Shown in pieces: positions 25,909 through 34,495 of a stretch of DNA of 51,185 nucleotides. The translations under genes and the position numbers were made by a program. Position 1 is the first letter of the stretch, and each line of letters starts with the position of its first letter. The DNA lies in contig NZ_CALVGS010000054.1 in NCBI RefSeq assembly GCF_944327115.1, forward strand, positions 1 through 51,185, given 5' to 3'. The stretch is from an uncultured Traorella sp. GTDB taxonomy: Bacteria > Bacillota_I > Bacilli_A > Erysipelotrichales > Erysipelotrichaceae. Under the pieces are notes generated by a model, which saw only the letters and a list, made by a program, of their open reading frames with translations, searched no databases and was not told the DNA's origin.

Positions 25909-26742
25909 TTATTCTTCATTTGCAGGCTGTCTGCTAGCCGCATCCTTCATCATCTGATCACGCTCTTCCTGTGTAATGGAAGCTAATGCCTTTTGCACAT
26001 CATCAAACAGCTCACTGTTCTTCTTGATCCCGATCGATACCGAAGTATCCGTCAGATCGACATCAAAGCCCTTGCCGCTTTCAAATTCAACCAGTGTCAG
26101 CGCATCACCATTTGCCGCAACATTTCCCTGTCCAACAGGTGTTTCAGCCGTCACACCATCCACGACACCGCTTAACAGAGCCTGTACGAGCAGCGGATAA
26201 TTTTCCATGGCCGTCGCATGATTTACATTTGGTATCTGATCGATGACAGTATCATAAAGCGTCCCCATCTGTCCGGCAATCGTTGCCCCTGAAAAATCCT
26301 CCAATGAAGTCGCATTGGCATAAGGTGAATCCGAACGGACGATGATCGTCATATCTGATTCATAATACGGATCCGTAAAATCAATCGATTCACGTCGCTC
26401 AGGTGTGTCTGTCATACCGGCAATGATCAGATCGATGATACCGGAATTAATGCTTGTCGTTAAAGAATCCCATTCCATTTTCACAATCTCCAGATCCATG
26501 CCCAAGCTATCGGCAATTCTTTTCGCAATAGCCACATCATAACCATCACAATAACCGCCTGAGCTTAACGGAACATTTGTTTCATTTGCTTCTGCATCCG
26601 TCCAATTAAACGGTGCATAGTTACATTCCATTCCAACACGCAAGGTTTCTCTTCCTGATGTGGAATCTTCATCTGTGTTTCCTGAGCATCCTGCCAGAAT
26701 CAAAGATGCTGCACATAAACTAGCCATTAATCTTCTCATCAT
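25909..26742 (-). CDS. Amino-acid-binding lipoprotein of the ABC transporter (probable lysine uptake)
   Basis: This is a 277-residue family 3 solute-binding protein. The start has a signal peptide with lipobox LILAGC (Cys about 19), so the mature protein is lipid-anchored outside the membrane. LRVGMECNYAPFNW and YDVAIAKRIADSLGM are the usual first lobe motifs, and TGMTDTPERRESIDF-like sequence (AGMTDTPERRESIDFTDPYY) follows. The ligand cannot be read from the binding residues by eye, but the operon leader is a lysine riboswitch. GAGAGG lies before two tandem ATG codons, and either may be used. Confidence 0.94.
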   Translation of the reverse strand: MMRRLMASLCAASLILAGCSGNTDEDSTSGRETLRVGMECNYAPFNWTDAEANETNVPLSSGGYCDGYDVAIAKRIADSLGMDLEIVKMEWDSLTTSINSGIIDLIIAGMTDTPERRESIDFTDPYYESDMTIIVRSDSPYANATSLEDFSGATIAGQMGTLYDTVIDQIPNVNHATAMENYPLLVQALLSGVVDGVTAETPVGQGNVAANGDALTLVEFESGKGFDVDLTDTSVSIGIKKNSELFDDVQKALASITQEERDQMMKDAASRQPANEE

Positions 26743-26760
26743 ATTTCCTCTCTTCCATAT

Positions 26761-26795
26761 AAAAATAAAGCCGTGCTATTATAAAGCACGACTTT
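26761..26795 (-). terminator. Riboswitch-controlled terminator upstream of the transporter operon
   Basis: An 11-base-pair stem with one G-U pair (26767-26777 with 26785-26795) is followed by U residues. It lies between the lysine aptamer and the first gene, the normal place for the expression platform. Confidence 0.85.
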
Positions 26796-26803
26796 TGTCA
26801 TCT

Positions 26804-26966
26804 CAATATAATAGCTCCTCTACATCAGTAGGAGTGTCATAGGTATTCCCTAAGACCCCAAGATACTGCTTCGCCAAACAGCTCTTTCGGCGATGATTGC
26901 CTTTCGCTCACTTCACAGTCCGCCGACTCCATGAGTTACTCATCTGCACCGCTACCTCTATCGGTT
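26804..26966 (-). promoter_or_regulatory. Lysine riboswitch (L box)
   Basis: Read on the minus strand, the segment shows the L-box landmarks in order: GATAGAGGTAGCGGTGC with GAGTAACTC after it, then GCCGAAAGAGC. These are followed by TTGGGGTCTTAGGG, then ACACTCCTACTG and GTAGAGGAGCTAT, closing the P1 helix. The known mechanism is premature termination when lysine is bound, and the terminator follows at once. It controls the three-gene amino-acid ABC operon and names its probable substrate. Confidence 0.85.
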
Positions 26967-26979
26967 TTATTTGTCTACT

Positions 26980-27008
26980 ATCCTAAACTTGTTTCATTCA
27001 TTTGTCAA
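26980..27008 (-). promoter_or_regulatory. Promoter of the lysine-riboswitch operon
   Basis: A perfect TTGACA -35 (27003-27008 on the minus strand) and a TAGGAT -10 (26980-26985) have a 17-base spacer. Transcription would start about ten bases before the aptamer. Confidence 0.8.
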
Positions 27009-27099
27009 TAGTAAATTTCATTTTTTCATTCTTATCTACGATCAATATGTTGAGATCTGTTTTACCACATCAGCTAAAGAGCTGTTTTCTGACTTTATA

Positions 27100-27149
27100 A
27101 AAAAAGGCTGTAAGCCATCCAATGTTCATCAGACGTTTTACAGCTTTTA
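27100..27149 (-). terminator. Intrinsic terminator of the infC-rpmI-rplT operon
   Basis: GGCTGTAA (27107-27114) pairs with TTACAGCT (27139-27146) around a 24-base loop, with a run of U residues after it. The stem is modest and the loop is large. Confidence 0.65.
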
Positions 27150-27154
27150 TCGTT

Positions 27155-27514
27155 TTATTTTTCCAATGCTTTCTTTGCCTTATCACAGATGGCAGTAAAT
27201 CCCTTTTCATCGTGAATAGCAATTTCAGAAAGCATCTTTCTGTTGATCGTGATATTTGCAAGATTCAATCCATGCATCAGCTTGGAATAGCTTAAACCAT
27301 TCATTCTTGCAGCTGCATTGATACGAGCGATCCACAGTTTACGCATTTCACGCTTTAACTGTTTTCTATCTCTATAAGCATAACGCAATGAACGCATTAC
27401 CTGCTCATTTGCAGTTCTGTAAAGCAAATGCTTGGAACCAAAATATCCTTTAGCTAATTTTAATACTTTCTTTCTTCTGTTGCGTGCAACAGTTCCGCCT
27501 TTTACTCTAGCCAT
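27155..27514 (-). CDS. rplT: 50S ribosomal protein L20
   Basis: This 119-residue ribosomal protein begins [20 protein letters not shown] and contains [19 protein letters not shown], both diagnostic of L20. It binds 23S rRNA early in assembly and, in Bacillus, also represses its own operon by binding the infC leader. It is the last gene of the infC-rpmI-rplT operon, 11 bases after rpmI, and AGGAGG precedes its ATG. Confidence 0.99.
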   Translation of the reverse strand: MARVKGGTVARNRRKKVLKLAKGYFGSKHLLYRTANEQVMRSLRYAYRDRKQLKREMRKLWIARINAAARMNGLSYSKLMHGLNLANITINRKMLSEIAIHDEKGFTAICDKAKKALEK

Positions 27515-27525
27515 GACTCATCCTC

Positions 27526-27720
27526 CTATTTCTGTAACATCAATTTGATTCTCTTGTAATCTGAACTGCTTACCAGTCCTGATTTTGCTAATTGACGTCT
27601 TTGTTTTTTAGTTTTCCCATGGAAACGGTGAGAAGTATAAGCATGACTTCTCTTTAATTTTCCTGAACCAGTTCTTTTCACACGTTTTGCAAGTCCACTG
27701 TGTGTTTTCATTTTTGGCAT
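27526..27720 (-). CDS. rpmI: 50S ribosomal protein L35
   Basis: This 64-residue basic ribosomal protein starts [20 protein letters not shown] and contains [11 protein letters not shown], the L35 hallmark. It is the middle gene of the conserved infC-rpmI-rplT operon, with AGGAGG before its ATG. Confidence 0.99.
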   Translation of the reverse strand: MPKMKTHSGLAKRVKRTGSGKLKRSHAYTSHRFHGKTKKQRRQLAKSGLVSSSDYKRIKLMLQK

Positions 27721-27732
27721 AATCTTTTCCTC

Positions 27733-28278
27733 CTATTTACCAGTCTTTTTTGGTGCCAATACACAAGACATCGTATTGCCTTCAAGGTTTGGCTTCTTTT
27801 CCACATTGGCCACATCGCTCATGGCTTCCACAAACTCATTCATGATCTTGCGGCCAACCTCAACACGAGTAATCAAGCGTCCACGAAAACGCATATCGAT
27901 CTTGACCTTCATCCCATCTGTTGCCCATTTACGTGCCTGACGTAATTTAGTTTCAAAATCATGAGTATCAATTACAGGAGATAAGCGTAATGGCTTTACC
28001 TCTGTAACATGCTGTTTCTTTTTAGCTTCCTTTGATTTTTTCTGCTGTTCAAAATGATAGCGACCGTAATTCAAAATCTTGCATACCGGCGGATTTGAAT
28101 TCGGCGAAACACACAATAAGTCTAGATCCTGACTATACGCAATCTCTAATGCCTCCTGACGAGATTTGATTCCCAGCTGTTGTCCCGTTGGACCTATCAC
28201 AAGAACCTCTCTAAAACGAATTTTTTCATTTACCAAATCGTCATTGACATTATTTGGAATCACTTTTTTGTTAATAAT
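27733..28278 (-). CDS. infC: Translation initiation factor IF-3 with an ATT start codon
   Basis: IF-3 keeps 30S subunits free and checks the start codon. The protein (about 181 residues) has the N domain with VNEKIRFREVLVIGPTGQQL, a lysine-rich linker and the C domain with VKPLRLSPVIDTHDFETKLR. No ATG lies near the start. AGGAGG (28285-28290) is followed five bases later by ATT ATT, so translation very probably starts at ATT (28278 or 28275), the rare codon that lets IF-3 limit its own synthesis. The in-frame GTG at 28284 abuts the ribosome site and is too close to be used. It is the first gene of the operon behind an L20-type leader. Confidence 0.95.
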   Translation of the reverse strand: MINKKVIPNNVNDDLVNEKIRFREVLVIGPTGQQLGIKSRQEALEIAYSQDLDLLCVSPNSNPPVCKILNYGRYHFEQQKKSKEAKKKQHVTEVKPLRLSPVIDTHDFETKLRQARKWATDGMKVKIDMRFRGRLITRVEVGRKIMNEFVEAMSDVANVEKKPNLEGNTMSCVLAPKKTGK

Positions 28279-28299
28279 CGACACCTCCTGTTTTTAAAA

Positions 28300-28326
28300 G
28301 AAAAAATGGGCACAAACCGCACCCAT
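28300..28326 (-). terminator. Leader terminator (attenuator) of the infC operon
   Basis: On the minus strand AUGGGU and GCCCAU (28321-28326 with 28306-28311) pair around a nine-base loop, followed by six U residues. It lies about ten bases before the infC ribosome site. Confidence 0.75.
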
Positions 28327-28425
28327 GCTCTGTACTTTAACACTTTTTGTACAATGTCGCATTGACCCACAGACACTATCTGTCGGGTGAGAAGGGGTGC
28401 TTCTTCTTTCCACATTTCTTCAACG
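28300..28425 (-). promoter_or_regulatory. L20-type ribosomal protein leader of infC-rpmI-rplT
   Basis: The leader between the promoter and infC has a strong hairpin (28365-28373 with 28379-28388, ACCC...GGGT) and ends in an intrinsic terminator. In Firmicutes, L20 binds such a leader and favours the terminator, so excess ribosomal protein shuts the operon down. The position and layout fit. I judged the match by architecture, not by alignment to the family model. Confidence 0.65.
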
Positions 28426-28430
28426 GGGTT

Positions 28431-28459
28431 ATCATACCCTATTTAAAGCCTTTTGTCAA
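28431..28459 (-). promoter_or_regulatory. Promoter of the infC operon
   Basis: A perfect TTGACA -35 (28454-28459) and a TATGAT -10 (28431-28436) are read on the minus strand with a 17-base spacer. The -35 lies inside the last codons of the upstream methyltransferase gene. Confidence 0.88.
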
Positions 28460-29183
28460 CAGTTTCTCTCTTTTTTGCTTTCACCATCAGCATCATCGGC
28501 CGACGCATCTCATCACGCATCCATACACGCGCTTCTTCACTCGGCATCGCTTCTTCCACATCTTCGATCTCAAAGCCACATTCCAACAGACCATGTAAGA
28601 TCTGTGTTAATGTATGATGGTATTTCATGACCTTTTTTCCCAAAAAGACCGTTTCTCTTTTTCCCGGATAAAAATAGTTATCGATCGGCCAATAAAGGGG
28701 TTTTCCCTGATCATTACAGACCCACTCTTCACGGACACCGGAAGTAAAAACAGGATGTTCGATATTGAAAAGAAAGATTCCCGATTCTTTTAATGTCTGA
28801 TAGACATGCCGGTAAACAGCCTGGATATCTTCTATATAATGCAAGGCCAGATTTGAAATCACAAGATCATACGTATTTAGTGGATATTCGTATTCCTCGA
28901 TACCGCAGATACGATACGTAATTTTTTCATCGGCATTTCTCACTTCAGCTTCATGAATCATTTTTGTGCTCATATCGATTCCTAACACATGCAAAGCACC
29001 CCGTTTGACAGCTTCTTTGCAATGCCATCCATAACCGCAGCCAAGATCCAAGACATTTTTGTCCTTTACATCGGGAAATAAATTTTTCAGCTGATACCAC
29101 TCACCTGCTTTTTCAAGTCCCTGACTTCTTTCCATATTTGCATATTCTTTAAAAAAAGAATCATCATCATATATATTTGTCAT
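28443..29183 (-). CDS. Class I SAM-dependent methyltransferase (third in window)
   Basis: This 246-residue methyltransferase has motif I NVLDLGCGYGWHCKE (near residue 40), IGIDMSTKMIHEAE-like sequence (LGIDMSTKMIHEAE) at strand 2 and YDLVISNLALHYIED at motif IV. The later HPVFTSGVREEWVC and KVMKYHHTLTQIL parts place it in a family of small-molecule methyltransferases found widely in Firmicutes. It is a paralogue of the plus-strand enzyme at 7.1-7.8 kb. GAGGGTGAG precedes the ATG. It has its own promoter, and its 3' end contains the infC promoter. Confidence 0.88.
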   Translation of the reverse strand: MTNIYDDDSFFKEYANMERSQGLEKAGEWYQLKNLFPDVKDKNVLDLGCGYGWHCKEAVKRGALHVLGIDMSTKMIHEAEVRNADEKITYRICGIEEYEYPLNTYDLVISNLALHYIEDIQAVYRHVYQTLKESGIFLFNIEHPVFTSGVREEWVCNDQGKPLYWPIDNYFYPGKRETVFLGKKVMKYHHTLTQILHGLLECGFEIEDVEEAMPSEEARVWMRDEMRRPMMLMVKAKKRETVDKRL

Positions 29184-29199
29184 TCAGCTCACCCTCTAT

Positions 29200-29228
29200 A
29201 TTAAAACGAAAATCATAATTGAAGTCAA
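29200..29228 (-). promoter_or_regulatory. Promoter of the third methyltransferase
   Basis: TTGACT (29223-29228) and TTTAAT (29200-29205) are read on the minus strand with a 17-base spacer. Confidence 0.65.
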
Positions 29229-29261
29229 TATCTTATCTTATAATCAAATTGAGGCGATTCT

Positions 29262-29348
29262 ATGAGATGTGAATGTTCAAAGTTCAAAGCAATCAAAGGT
29301 AAAGCTTTCTTTTTAAACAACAGCACCTCTCTTTCTAAGGGCAGATGA
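29262..29348 (+). CDS. Candidate 28-residue small protein in the gdhA upstream region
   Basis: The 317-base gap at 29184-29500 holds no ordinary gene. Within it TATAAT (29239-29244), GAGG (29251-29254) and an ATG at 29262 are in good order and open a short frame that ends at TGA (29346-29348). The peptide starts MRCECSKFKAIKGKAFF, with two cysteines and several lysines. No -35 box at normal spacing and no terminator follow, so it may be chance. The rest of the gap shows only the promoters of the flanking genes. Confidence 0.25.
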   Translation: MRCECSKFKAIKGKAFFLNNSTSLSKGR

Positions 29349-29446
29349 ATAACTCTCATCAATACATGCATTCCGGTATCCCAGATGCTTCTGATTGATT
29401 CATGGATGTAAATCTGTGAAAAATTTATGAAATTTTTTTAAACTTG

Positions 29447-29475
29447 TTTTCAAATATTGGAAATAAGGCTATAAT
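29447..29475 (+). promoter_or_regulatory. Promoter of gdhA
   Basis: TTTTCA (29447-29452) and TATAAT (29470-29475) have a 17-base spacer. The -10 lies 25 bases before the start codon. Confidence 0.65.
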
Positions 29476-29485
29476 ATATTTATAA

Positions 29486-30833
<1,348 letters not shown>

Positions 30834-30835
<2 letters not shown>

Positions 30836-30857
30836 GGCACTTCAGGTGCCTTTTTTT
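30834..30857 (+). terminator. Intrinsic terminator of gdhA
   Basis: AAGGCAC (30834-30840) pairs with GTGCCTT (30846-30852) around a TTCAG loop, with seven T residues from 30851. Confidence 0.88.
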
Positions 30858-30925
30858 ATTGGAAAAAGCAGTTTTCTAATAATTAACTGCAATCATTTTC
30901 TTGTTTTTCAGGCATACAATGAAAC

Positions 30926-31852
30926 ATGGATCGTACTAAATTAAGATGGATCATCATTTTCTTATCCATCTATCTTTTTTTTAAATACTGTTTTTTCGTT
31001 TTAGCGCCTTTTATCTGCGGCTTTATGCTTGCAAAGCTGATTTCCCGTTTTAAAGGCTCCTCTTTCATCGTTTATTTTCTTCTGCTGCTCTTTATTTTTT
31101 CGGCCCTCTTTTTTGTGATCATTTTCTTTTATATGCAAATCAAGCAGGTTTATTTTGATTTACCTGCTTTTATCGAAGCACTGCTTGCTTACATGAATAA
31201 TGATCATTTTCTTTTACAGCTCCTTCATGAACCAATGATCGCTTTGCTTCAAAAAATATTACCGCTGGTTTCTTCTTTTTTGATTTTGCTGCCAAAGATC
31301 CTTTCCTTTCTTTTTATGACAATGCTTCTTACCTTTCTTTTTCTTTTGGACATCCATGCCCTCGGACGTATTCTTCTTACCCTGTCACCTTTGCTTTTTC
31401 ATCAGGCACAGGCACTTCAGACCATCTTATTTCAGACCTTCTTTTCCATGCTGATCTCTTCTTTCAAATTATTTTTGATCACAGGCAGTCTTTGTTTTTT
31501 AGGACTGTCGATCTTACAGATCGACCATGCCCTTTTTTTATCATTGCTGGCTGCAGCATTTGATTCAATGCCCCTTATCGGTATCGGCTTCATCCTGCTT
31601 CCCTATACGATCTATCTCTTTCTTATTCAAAGCAATAAGGCTTTTTCTCTCTTGATGCTTTATCTTATCATTACGGGACTTCGTTTTTTCATCGAACCGA
31701 AAATTCTTTCGAAGCAGCTCGATATTCCTTTGCTGCTTCATCTCACCATGATGTTTATCTGTTCCTATCTTTTCGGATGGATCGGTTTTTTCTATGCCCC
31801 TATTTTTTGTGTCTTGCTTCTTATATGGTATAAAGAAAAACAAAAGGGCTAG
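30926..31852 (+). CDS. AI-2E family (YtvI/PerM-like) integral membrane protein
   Basis: This 308-residue protein is extremely hydrophobic, with about seven or eight membrane helices. The late segment MPLIGIGFILLPYTIYLF, then EPKILSKQLDIPLLLHL and LFGWIGFFYAPIFCVLLL, matches the conserved C-terminal half of the AI-2E transporter/PerM family. Members include the sporulation-linked YtvI and transporters of signalling molecules or ions. The substrate is unknown. It is somewhat shorter than usual (about 350 residues). No good ribosome site precedes the ATG. The downstream exported protein starts 18 bases later and is probably cotranscribed. Confidence 0.75.
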   Translation: MDRTKLRWIIIFLSIYLFFKYCFFVLAPFICGFMLAKLISRFKGSSFIVYFLLLLFIFSALFFVIIFFYMQIKQVYFDLPAFIEALLAYMNNDHFLLQLLHEPMIALLQKILPLVSSFLILLPKILSFLFMTMLLTFLFLLDIHALGRILLTLSPLLFHQAQALQTILFQTFFSMLISSFKLFLITGSLCFLGLSILQIDHALFLSLLAAAFDSMPLIGIGFILLPYTIYLFLIQSNKAFSLLMLYLIITGLRFFIEPKILSKQLDIPLLLHLTMMFICSYLFGWIGFFYAPIFCVLLLIWYKEKQKG

Positions 31853-31870
31853 AATAACAGGGGTGAACTT

Positions 31871-32356
31871 ATGAAATATCTGTTGATGCTGATGCTTTTC
31901 TCTTCTTCGAGTGTTCAAAGTGTAATATACAATACACCAACCTCACAGTATTATGTCATTGATACCGCTGTTGATCCTATTCAGATTCTTGTATTAGAGG
32001 AAAATATGAAACTTCCTGTCGCTTGTATCGCTGACCAAAGCTATTTGCTGGGACAGGTTGATTTCACAGATCAAAGCGACTGTCTGATTGCCACATTAAA
32101 TCAGGCATATGACCTCAATATTCAAGAATATGTCGATCTGAAAGACAGCTACTCTAAGGATGACTTGCTTGCATTGAAAGAAGCCGGCCTTCCTACATTG
32201 ATACAGACCGTCTTGTCTGTTTCACATTCTTATTCGCTTTCAGAGATCTATGCTGTTTATGCAAGTGCAAATAAAAATGAATTTCGTTATGAAATTCATC
32301 ATTTGACTTATGTAAAGATTCACGAAGAATATCTTCCTCTCAATTATCCGTTGTAA
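31871..32356 (+). CDS. Exported protein resembling part of an LCP (LytR-CpsA-Psr) domain
   Basis: This is a 161-residue protein I cannot assign firmly. The start MKYLLMLMLFSSSSVQS looks like a signal peptide. The body resembles the middle of LCP domains, enzymes that attach glycopolymers to the cell wall. ILVLEENMKLPVACIADQSY recalls the LCP strand before the conserved arginine, and LIATLNQAYDLNIQEYVDLK recalls the LCP helix and strand with DLNIQDYV. The key arginines of active LCP enzymes are not visible and the domain is shortened, so it may be a degenerate or pseudo-LCP protein. AGGGGTGA precedes the ATG. The stop lies 13 bases inside the convergent transporter gene. Confidence 0.5.
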   Translation: MKYLLMLMLFSSSSVQSVIYNTPTSQYYVIDTAVDPIQILVLEENMKLPVACIADQSYLLGQVDFTDQSDCLIATLNQAYDLNIQEYVDLKDSYSKDDLLALKEAGLPTLIQTVLSVSHSYSLSEIYAVYASANKNEFRYEIHHLTYVKIHEEYLPLNYPL

Positions 32357-33507
32357 GGACGTTCAAAAGTAATGACACAATAATACTTTTCTTTCTTTTT
32401 CGAAAGCATCTCTTGAAGATGCTTTTCAATTTCCTCTTTTTTGACAGGACATGAATAAGGAATCACACAATCGAAAATCAAATTTGAATGGGTCTTTCCC
32501 AAAACCGCCCGGAAATCGTGGATCTTCAGATCATCCGAAAGCTCCCGGACACAGGCAGATACCTCTTCCTTAAGCTGATTGATCAACGGATTATCTAAAA
32601 CGATCGGATCCAGATGAATGACCAGATGGATACCTTCTTCTAAAAAATCCTTTTCAATTCGATCGATCAGATCATGGGATACGAGAATATCGACCTTACT
32701 GTCAACCTCCGCATGAGCGCTGACAAAGCAACGGTTAGGGCCATAGCTGTGGACCATGAGATCATGAATGCCGTAAATACCGGGATAACTGCAGATCTTC
32801 TTTTCCATCGAAGCTACAAATTCCTTATCCGGTGCTTCTCCCAGGATCTTATTTGCGGCATCCTTCATGATGGAAATACCACTGATAAAAATTAAAATTG
32901 CGACACCGACCCCCATGTAGCCATCCAGATTCAAATTGAAGAAACGATACAGCAAGGTCGCAGCTAATACTGCTGTGGTCGAATAAACATCATTGATGCT
33001 GTCCTGAGCACTTGCTTCAAGAACCGTTGATTCTATTCCTTTGGCACAGTTTTTATAAAACTGATACAAAAGAAGCTTTCCTACAATTGAAGCACATAAA
33101 ACAACGACCAGCAAAACAGAAAAATCAATATCGCTCGGATGCAGTATCTTGTCTAAGGAAGAGCGGAACAGCTCAACACCTAAAAGCAGGATCGATAAAG
33201 CTACGATACAGCTTGCCAGATATTCAATTCTTTCATGACCGAAGGGATGCTCTGCATCTGCTTCCTTGCTGCTCAGCTTGAAGCTGATCAGAAGAATCAG
33301 TGAATTGCCCGCATCAGAAAGGTTGTTGACACCATCTGCCAGAATGGAAACAGAATGAAAGACAATGCCGGAGATCATCTTCATCAAAGATAAAGAAATA
33401 TTCAATATAATTCCTACATAACTGGTCATCCGTCCTACCTGCTCACGCTGCTGGGCCGTTGCCTTTCCTTGCACATTTGCTTTTTTCAATATAAACTTAC
33501 TTAACAT
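32344..33507 (-). CDS. Cation diffusion facilitator family metal transporter
   Basis: This 387-residue CDF protein has an N-terminal block of six membrane helices and a cytoplasmic domain. The metal-binding pattern is visible as ILADGVNNLSDAGNSL in helix 2 (usual HSxxD site, here ADGVNNLSD) and HPFGHERIEYL after helix 3. A second D-rich site is ASAQDSINDVYST in helix 5. CDF proteins export Zn, Mn, Fe or Co by proton exchange. The NxxSD/DxxND type pattern is often seen in Mn or Fe exporters, but the metal is not certain. The C-terminal part is longer than in many CDFs (about 100 extra residues). AGGTGAG precedes the ATG. Confidence 0.92.
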   Translation of the reverse strand: MLSKFILKKANVQGKATAQQREQVGRMTSYVGIILNISLSLMKMISGIVFHSVSILADGVNNLSDAGNSLILLISFKLSSKEADAEHPFGHERIEYLASCIVALSILLLGVELFRSSLDKILHPSDIDFSVLLVVVLCASIVGKLLLYQFYKNCAKGIESTVLEASAQDSINDVYSTTAVLAATLLYRFFNLNLDGYMGVGVAILIFISGISIMKDAANKILGEAPDKEFVASMEKKICSYPGIYGIHDLMVHSYGPNRCFVSAHAEVDSKVDILVSHDLIDRIEKDFLEEGIHLVIHLDPIVLDNPLINQLKEEVSACVRELSDDLKIHDFRAVLGKTHSNLIFDCVIPYSCPVKKEEIEKHLQEMLSKKKEKYYCVITFERPYNG

Positions 33508-33549
33508 ATTCTCACCTTTTTGCTATTATACAACTTTTAAGAAAAGTTT

Positions 33550-33583
33550 CAATAAAGAAAGCCATCTTCTTAGAAGAAGATGG
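33550..33583 (-). terminator. Intrinsic terminator of the AIM24-type gene
   Basis: CCATCTTCTT (33562-33571) pairs with AAGAAGATGG (33574-33583), and U-rich sequence follows on the minus strand. Confidence 0.75.
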
Positions 33584-33584
33584 T

Positions 33585-34262
33585 CTATTTTTTAGGAACT
33601 AAGGCAATGATCCGATCTGCCAACACGCTAAATGGCATGGTCTGCAGCCAGACCTTTCCCGGTCCTTCCAAGGTTGCGACAAAGAAACCTTCACCTGAAA
33701 ACAGTTTATTTTTCATTCCTTTGACAGTATCAATATCAAACTTCACCGTTTCTTCGAAAAAAGCCACATATCCCTGATCTACCTTGATTTTCTCTCCTGC
33801 GGCAAGATCTCTTTCTACCAGATCCCCGTCAATTTCCAGAAAAGCTACTCCCTGGCCACTGAGCCGCTGCAAGATAAAGCCTTCACCGCCAAAAAAGCCG
33901 GTTCCTAATTTCTTACGAAAATGAATGTTGAGCTCAACTCCCTCTTCGCTCGCTAGAAACGCTGTCTTCTGGGCAATGATCGACTTGCTTCCATCCAGTT
34001 TCACAGGCATGATCCTACCCGGAAATGAAGAACCGAAGGCAATGTTTCCCCCATCCTTAGTACAGGTGTAAGCAGTCATAAAAATAGATTCACCGCTAAA
34101 GGCACGCATCAGTCCTTTCATCGCTCCGCCGCGGGTAGATGTTTCCATCTCAAAGCAGTCATCCATCCAGCACATGCCTCCCGATTCCGTTACGATGCTT
34201 TCATTTTTTTCTAAGGTACAGCTAACGACCGGAAGCTGTCCTCCCTTGATTTCATATTTCAT
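33585..34262 (-). CDS. AIM24/TIGR00266 family protein
   Basis: This 225-residue beta-rich protein is of the AIM24/TIGR00266 family. Recognisable parts are ESIVTESGGMCWMDD near the start, a GGxxxGLxRxxSGES-like stretch (GGAMKGLMRAFSGESIF), TGFFGGEGFILQRLSG and NKLFSGEGFFVATLEGPG. Bacterial members have no settled function; the fungal AIM24 acts in mitochondrial inner-membrane organisation. No signal peptide or membrane helix is present, so it is cytoplasmic. GGAGG precedes the ATG. It is a single-gene unit. Confidence 0.88.
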   Translation of the reverse strand: MKYEIKGGQLPVVSCTLEKNESIVTESGGMCWMDDCFEMETSTRGGAMKGLMRAFSGESIFMTAYTCTKDGGNIAFGSSFPGRIMPVKLDGSKSIIAQKTAFLASEEGVELNIHFRKKLGTGFFGGEGFILQRLSGQGVAFLEIDGDLVERDLAAGEKIKVDQGYVAFFEETVKFDIDTVKGMKNKLFSGEGFFVATLEGPGKVWLQTMPFSVLADRIIALVPKK

Positions 34263-34324
34263 ACAAGTTCCTCCATCTGATTATAGTATAGCATACATAA
34301 ATTGGAAAAAACCGTATTTTTTAA

Positions 34325-34495
34325 TTATTCTGAAAACTTTCCTCCTGTAAAAAAACAATACATTCCATAAACCAGACAAACGATCCCTCCGGCAATCATG
34401 ATCATCTCGTTCATATCAATTCCTTCCATGAGCGCAATGGCACCGATCAAAGAGAATATGATTCCCAGAATAAGATAGCGCATATGCTCATTCAT
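34325..34495 (-). CDS. Small two-helix membrane protein (56 residues)
   Basis: The ATG at 34495 lies eight bases inside the histidine kinase gene, with AAAGGA upstream, and starts MNEHMRYLILGIIFSLIGAI. Two hydrophobic segments (about 6-20 and 29-48) are joined by a short MEGIDMNE loop, and the protein ends in a polar tail. I do not recognise the family. Overlap with the kinase gene suggests that it is made with the two-component system and might modulate the sensor in the membrane, which is inference from position. A longer in-frame reading (from 34660) would lie within the kinase gene and looks spurious. Confidence 0.6.
   Translation of the reverse strand: MNEHMRYLILGIIFSLIGAIALMEGIDMNEMIMIAGGIVCLVYGMYCFFTGGKFSE

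Noticed and set aside
27072-27090. Short plus-strand hairpin CAGCTAAAGAGCTGTTTT
   Set aside because: The five-base-pair stem is weak and no plus-strand gene precedes it.
26971-27198. Plus-strand open frame between the transporter operon and rplT
   Set aside because: It overlaps the riboswitch promoter and rplT on the other strand and has no ribosome site or recognisable domain.
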